Below are positions 5,759-7,178 of a DNA stretch of 7,178 bases, one piece after another. Each line of letters begins with the position of its first letter. Positions within the stretch are counted from its first letter, which is position 1. The translations under genes were made by a program, and so were the position numbers. Origin of the DNA: DASVDK01 sp036381125 [NCBI: Thermodesulfobacteriota bacterium] (lineage in GTDB: Bacteria > DASVDK01). Where the stretch lies: NCBI GenBank assembly GCA_036381125.1, contig DASVDK010000344.1:1-7178 (forward strand), read 5' to 3'. Below the pieces are notes generated by a model that was given only the letters and a program-made list of their open reading frames with translations, made no database searches and was not told where the DNA came from.

Positions 5759-6679
5759 TCAGCCCGGCAGCGTGACCGTGCCGTCGATGACCGGCTCCAC
5801 GCGGCCGGCGACTCGCACCGTCATCGCCTCCGGCGTGTGCCCCTCGACCGACACGTCGAGCCGCGACGGCCGCCGCATCTCCACCCCCTGGCGGACGGCG
5901 AGCCTGCCGCCGGGGAGCCGTCCGGCCGCAGCAAGGTAGGCGCCGAGACACCCGGCGGCCGAACCGGTCGCCGGGTCCTCGACCATGCCGAGCGACGGGG
6001 CGAAGAAGCGGGCGCGGGCCTCGCCGCCGCCGGTCAGCGCGAAGGCGAAGACCCCGGCCGCGCCCCAGCGGTCGGCGAGCCGGCGGACCGCGGCGAGGTC
6101 GGGCGCCAGCGCGGCCACCGCCTCGGCGGACGCAAGCGGCACGAGGAGCTGATCGACCCCGGTCGAGACGAGGCGCGGCGGGAGGGCGGCGAGGCCGACG
6201 CCGCCGGCCGGCCGGCCGAGCGCGCTCGCCAGCTCGTCGGCGTCGCGCCCTTCGATCGTGCGCCCGAGGCGGGGACGCCCCTGCGTCATGACGACCCGCG
6301 CGACCCGCAGGCCGCCGGCGCCGTCCGGCTCGGTCTCGAGCGTCACCGGCAGGACGCCGGCCTGGACCTCGTGGCGGATCTCGGTGCGCGGCGCGACGAG
6401 CGGGAACGCCCCCTCGCGAGCCATGACCCAGGGGGTGCCGACCAGCGGGTGGCCTGCGAAGGGGAGCTCGCGGCCCGGCGTGAAGATGCGGACGCGGTAG
6501 GCGGCCGCCGGGCTCGACGGGGGGAGGACGAAGGTGGTCTCCGAGAGGTTCAGCTCGAGCGCCAGCGCCTGCATCTCGTCGTCCGTGAGCCCGCGGGCGT
6601 CCGGGAAGACGCCGAGGGGGTTCCCCTCGAGCGGCGCCTCGGCGAACACGTCAACCTGGTGGAAGCGCAACCGACGCAT
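5759..6679 (-). CDS. PhzF-family isomerase-like protein
   Basis: A 306-residue cytoplasmic member of the PhzF/DapF-like superfamily. It has the full set of family signatures: FHQVDVFAEAPLEGNPLGVF at the N-terminus (6-25), NLSETTFV with E47 (the general acid/base glutamate, E45 in PhzF), ELPFAGHP with H77 (H74 in PhzF), and EDPATGSAAG with D235 and S240 (D208 and S213 in PhzF; numbering from memory). PhzF itself isomerises trans-2,3-dihydro-3-hydroxyanthranilate in phenazine synthesis. No other phenazine genes are here, so the real substrate is unknown, as for most family members. ATG 6679 is preferred to an upstream TTG at 6718: it gives the canonical N-terminus and lies 10 bases from a -10-like box. 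GAGAGG lies too close (2 bases) to act as a normal Shine-Dalgarno element. First gene of a two-gene operon. Confidence 0.94.
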   Translation of the reverse strand: MRRLRFHQVDVFAEAPLEGNPLGVFPDARGLTDDEMQALALELNLSETTFVLPPSSPAAAYRVRIFTPGRELPFAGHPLVGTPWVMAREGAFPLVAPRTEIRHEVQAGVLPVTLETEPDGAGGLRVARVVMTQGRPRLGRTIEGRDADELASALGRPAGGVGLAALPPRLVSTGVDQLLVPLASAEAVAALAPDLAAVRRLADRWGAAGVFAFALTGGGEARARFFAPSLGMVEDPATGSAAGCLGAYLAAAGRLPGGRLAVRQGVEMRRPSRLDVSVEGHTPEAMTVRVAGRVEPVIDGTVTLPG

Positions 6680-6689
6680 GGCCTCTCGA

Positions 6690-6718
6690 CTTCTACCCGA
6701 TCGTCGCGTCTTTGGCAA
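6690..6718 (-). promoter_or_regulatory. Candidate phzF promoter, TTGCCA-N17-TAGAAG
   Basis: Read on the minus strand, TTGCCA (6718-6713) is 5 of 6 to TTGACA, and TAGAAG (6695-6690) is 4 of 6 to TATAAT, with an ideal 17-base spacer. The -10 ends 10 bases before ATG 6679, so transcription would begin about 4 bases before the start codon, predicting a nearly leaderless mRNA. It shares its -35 palindrome with the opposing folB promoter. Confidence 0.5.
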
Positions 6719-6740
6719 ATCGCGCTCCGACCGCTACCAT
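6712..6740 (+). promoter_or_regulatory. Candidate folB promoter, TTGGCA-N17-TACCAT
   Basis: TTGGCA (6712-6717) is 5 of 6 to TTGACA, and TACCAT (6735-6740) is 4 of 6 to TATAAT, with an ideal 17-base spacer. The -10 ends 11 bases before ATG 6752, predicting a 5' leader of about 5 bases or none. No Shine-Dalgarno precedes the ATG, which agrees with leaderless initiation. Confidence 0.55.
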
Positions 6741-6751
6741 GAACGCCGAAC

Positions 6752-7178
6752 ATGGACCGCGTGATCGTGAAGGGGCTGGTGGTCGAGGCGTCCGTCGGCG
6801 TGTCCGATGCCGAGCGAGCGGCGCCGCAGCGATGCCGGGTGGACGTCGAGCTCACGGCGGACCTCGAGGCGGCGGGCACGTCGGACGACCTCGCGAAGAC
6901 CATCCACTACGGTCACGTGATCGAGACGCTGCGCGAGGTGGCCGCCACGCAGACGACGCGCCTCGTCGAGGCGCTGGCCGGCCGCATGGTCGACGCCCTC
7001 TTCGAGCGCTTCGGACCCGAGCGGATCACGCAGCCGCCGCAGCCGGGCCGCGCGATCGCCGTCAAGCTGCGACTCGTCAAGCTCGACCCGCCGATCGACG
7101 CCCCCGTCGACGAGGTCGGCGTCGAGCTGGAGCGGACCGCCGCCCCGCGGCGCCCCGCCGGCGCCGGCCCCCTCGGGT
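6752..7178 (+). CDS. folB: Dihydroneopterin aldolase FolB (3' end outside window)
   Basis: An open frame of 142 codons from ATG 6752 to the window edge. FolB converts 7,8-dihydroneopterin to 6-hydroxymethyl-7,8-dihydropterin in folate synthesis, as a cytoplasmic oligomer. Family marks in order: DRVIVKGLVVEASVGVSDAER (2-22) with E21 at the catalytic glutamate position; APQRCRVDVEL (24-34); SDDLAKTIHYGHV (44-56) with Y53; RLVEALAGR (70-78) with E73 for pterin binding; LRLVKLDPPI (106-115) with K110 at the catalytic lysine position; and the usual end VGVELER. A Pro/Gln-rich stretch (ITQPPQPGRAIA, 92-103) looks like an insertion of about 10 residues before the last strand. The tail TAAPRRPAGAGPLG runs past the normal end of about 120 residues and could be a linker to another domain such as FolK, or just an extension. 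Confidence 0.9.
   Translation, partial: MDRVIVKGLVVEASVGVSDAERAAPQRCRVDVELTADLEAAGTSDDLAKTIHYGHVIETLREVAATQTTRLVEALAGRMVDALFERFGPERITQPPQPGRAIAVKLRLVKLDPPIDAPVDEVGVELERTAAPRRPAGAGPLG

Noticed and set aside
6680-6718. Upstream TTG start for the PhzF gene
   Set aside because: It would overlap the candidate promoter and add a basic non-homologous 13-residue tail ahead of the family-typical MRRLRFHQVDVF start.
5591-6742. A 383-codon plus-strand frame opposite the PhzF gene
   Set aside because: The PhzF frame on the minus strand carries all family catalytic motifs; the plus-strand translation is charged low-complexity sequence with none.

Overview
This is a very GC-rich bacterial window. The coding frames lean strongly on G/C-ending codons, and start codons are a mix of ATG and GTG. 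Gene content is ordinary for a free-living, motile Gram-negative bacterium: a TRAP solute receptor, a chemoreceptor, an MFS permease and cofactor genes. The base composition and protein style would fit Rokubacteria/Methylomirabilota or a high-GC deltaproteobacterial-type lineage. There is no rRNA or other marker here to settle this, so the placement is an impression. I see no rRNA, tRNA, CRISPR array, intact transposase or phage gene.

Layout. Positions 1-402 hold the 3' end of a glutamine-dependent-type NAD+ synthase (plus strand, 5' end outside the window). A 342-base gene-free stretch follows, with palindromes and a possible sigma-54 (-24/-12) promoter. Next is a plus-strand pair, probably an operon: an exported DctP-type TRAP solute-binding protein (745-1743) and a methyl-accepting chemotaxis protein (1809-3908). 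No TRAP membrane subunits accompany the receptor. A GC-rich hairpin and a TACACT -10-like box separate this pair from a 12-helix MFS permease (4012-5202), whose start overlaps the stop of a possible 7-codon leader ORF.

At 5203-5367 the plus-strand block meets a converging minus-strand operon. The junction holds hairpins and a short AT-richer relic resembling the conserved GACCTGACCCC sequence seen around REP-associated tyrosine transposases. The minus-strand operon contains a PhzF-family protein (5759-6679) and, 4 bases downstream, a small membrane/zinc-ribbon protein of unknown function (5368-5754). Diverging from PhzF is folB (6752 to the window end), dihydroneopterin aldolase of folate synthesis, with an unusual insertion and tail.

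How it fits together. Most genes are individually familiar. Three features stand out. First, the DctP receptor is paired with a chemoreceptor instead of a transporter, which suggests binding-protein-dependent chemotaxis or signalling. Second, that chemoreceptor has unusually long cytoplasmic arms and a variant tip. Third, the phzF/folB intergenic region has near mirror-image promoters whose -35 boxes share one TTTGGCAAA palindrome and whose -10 boxes lie only 10-11 bases from each start codon, implying (nearly) leaderless mRNAs in both directions.
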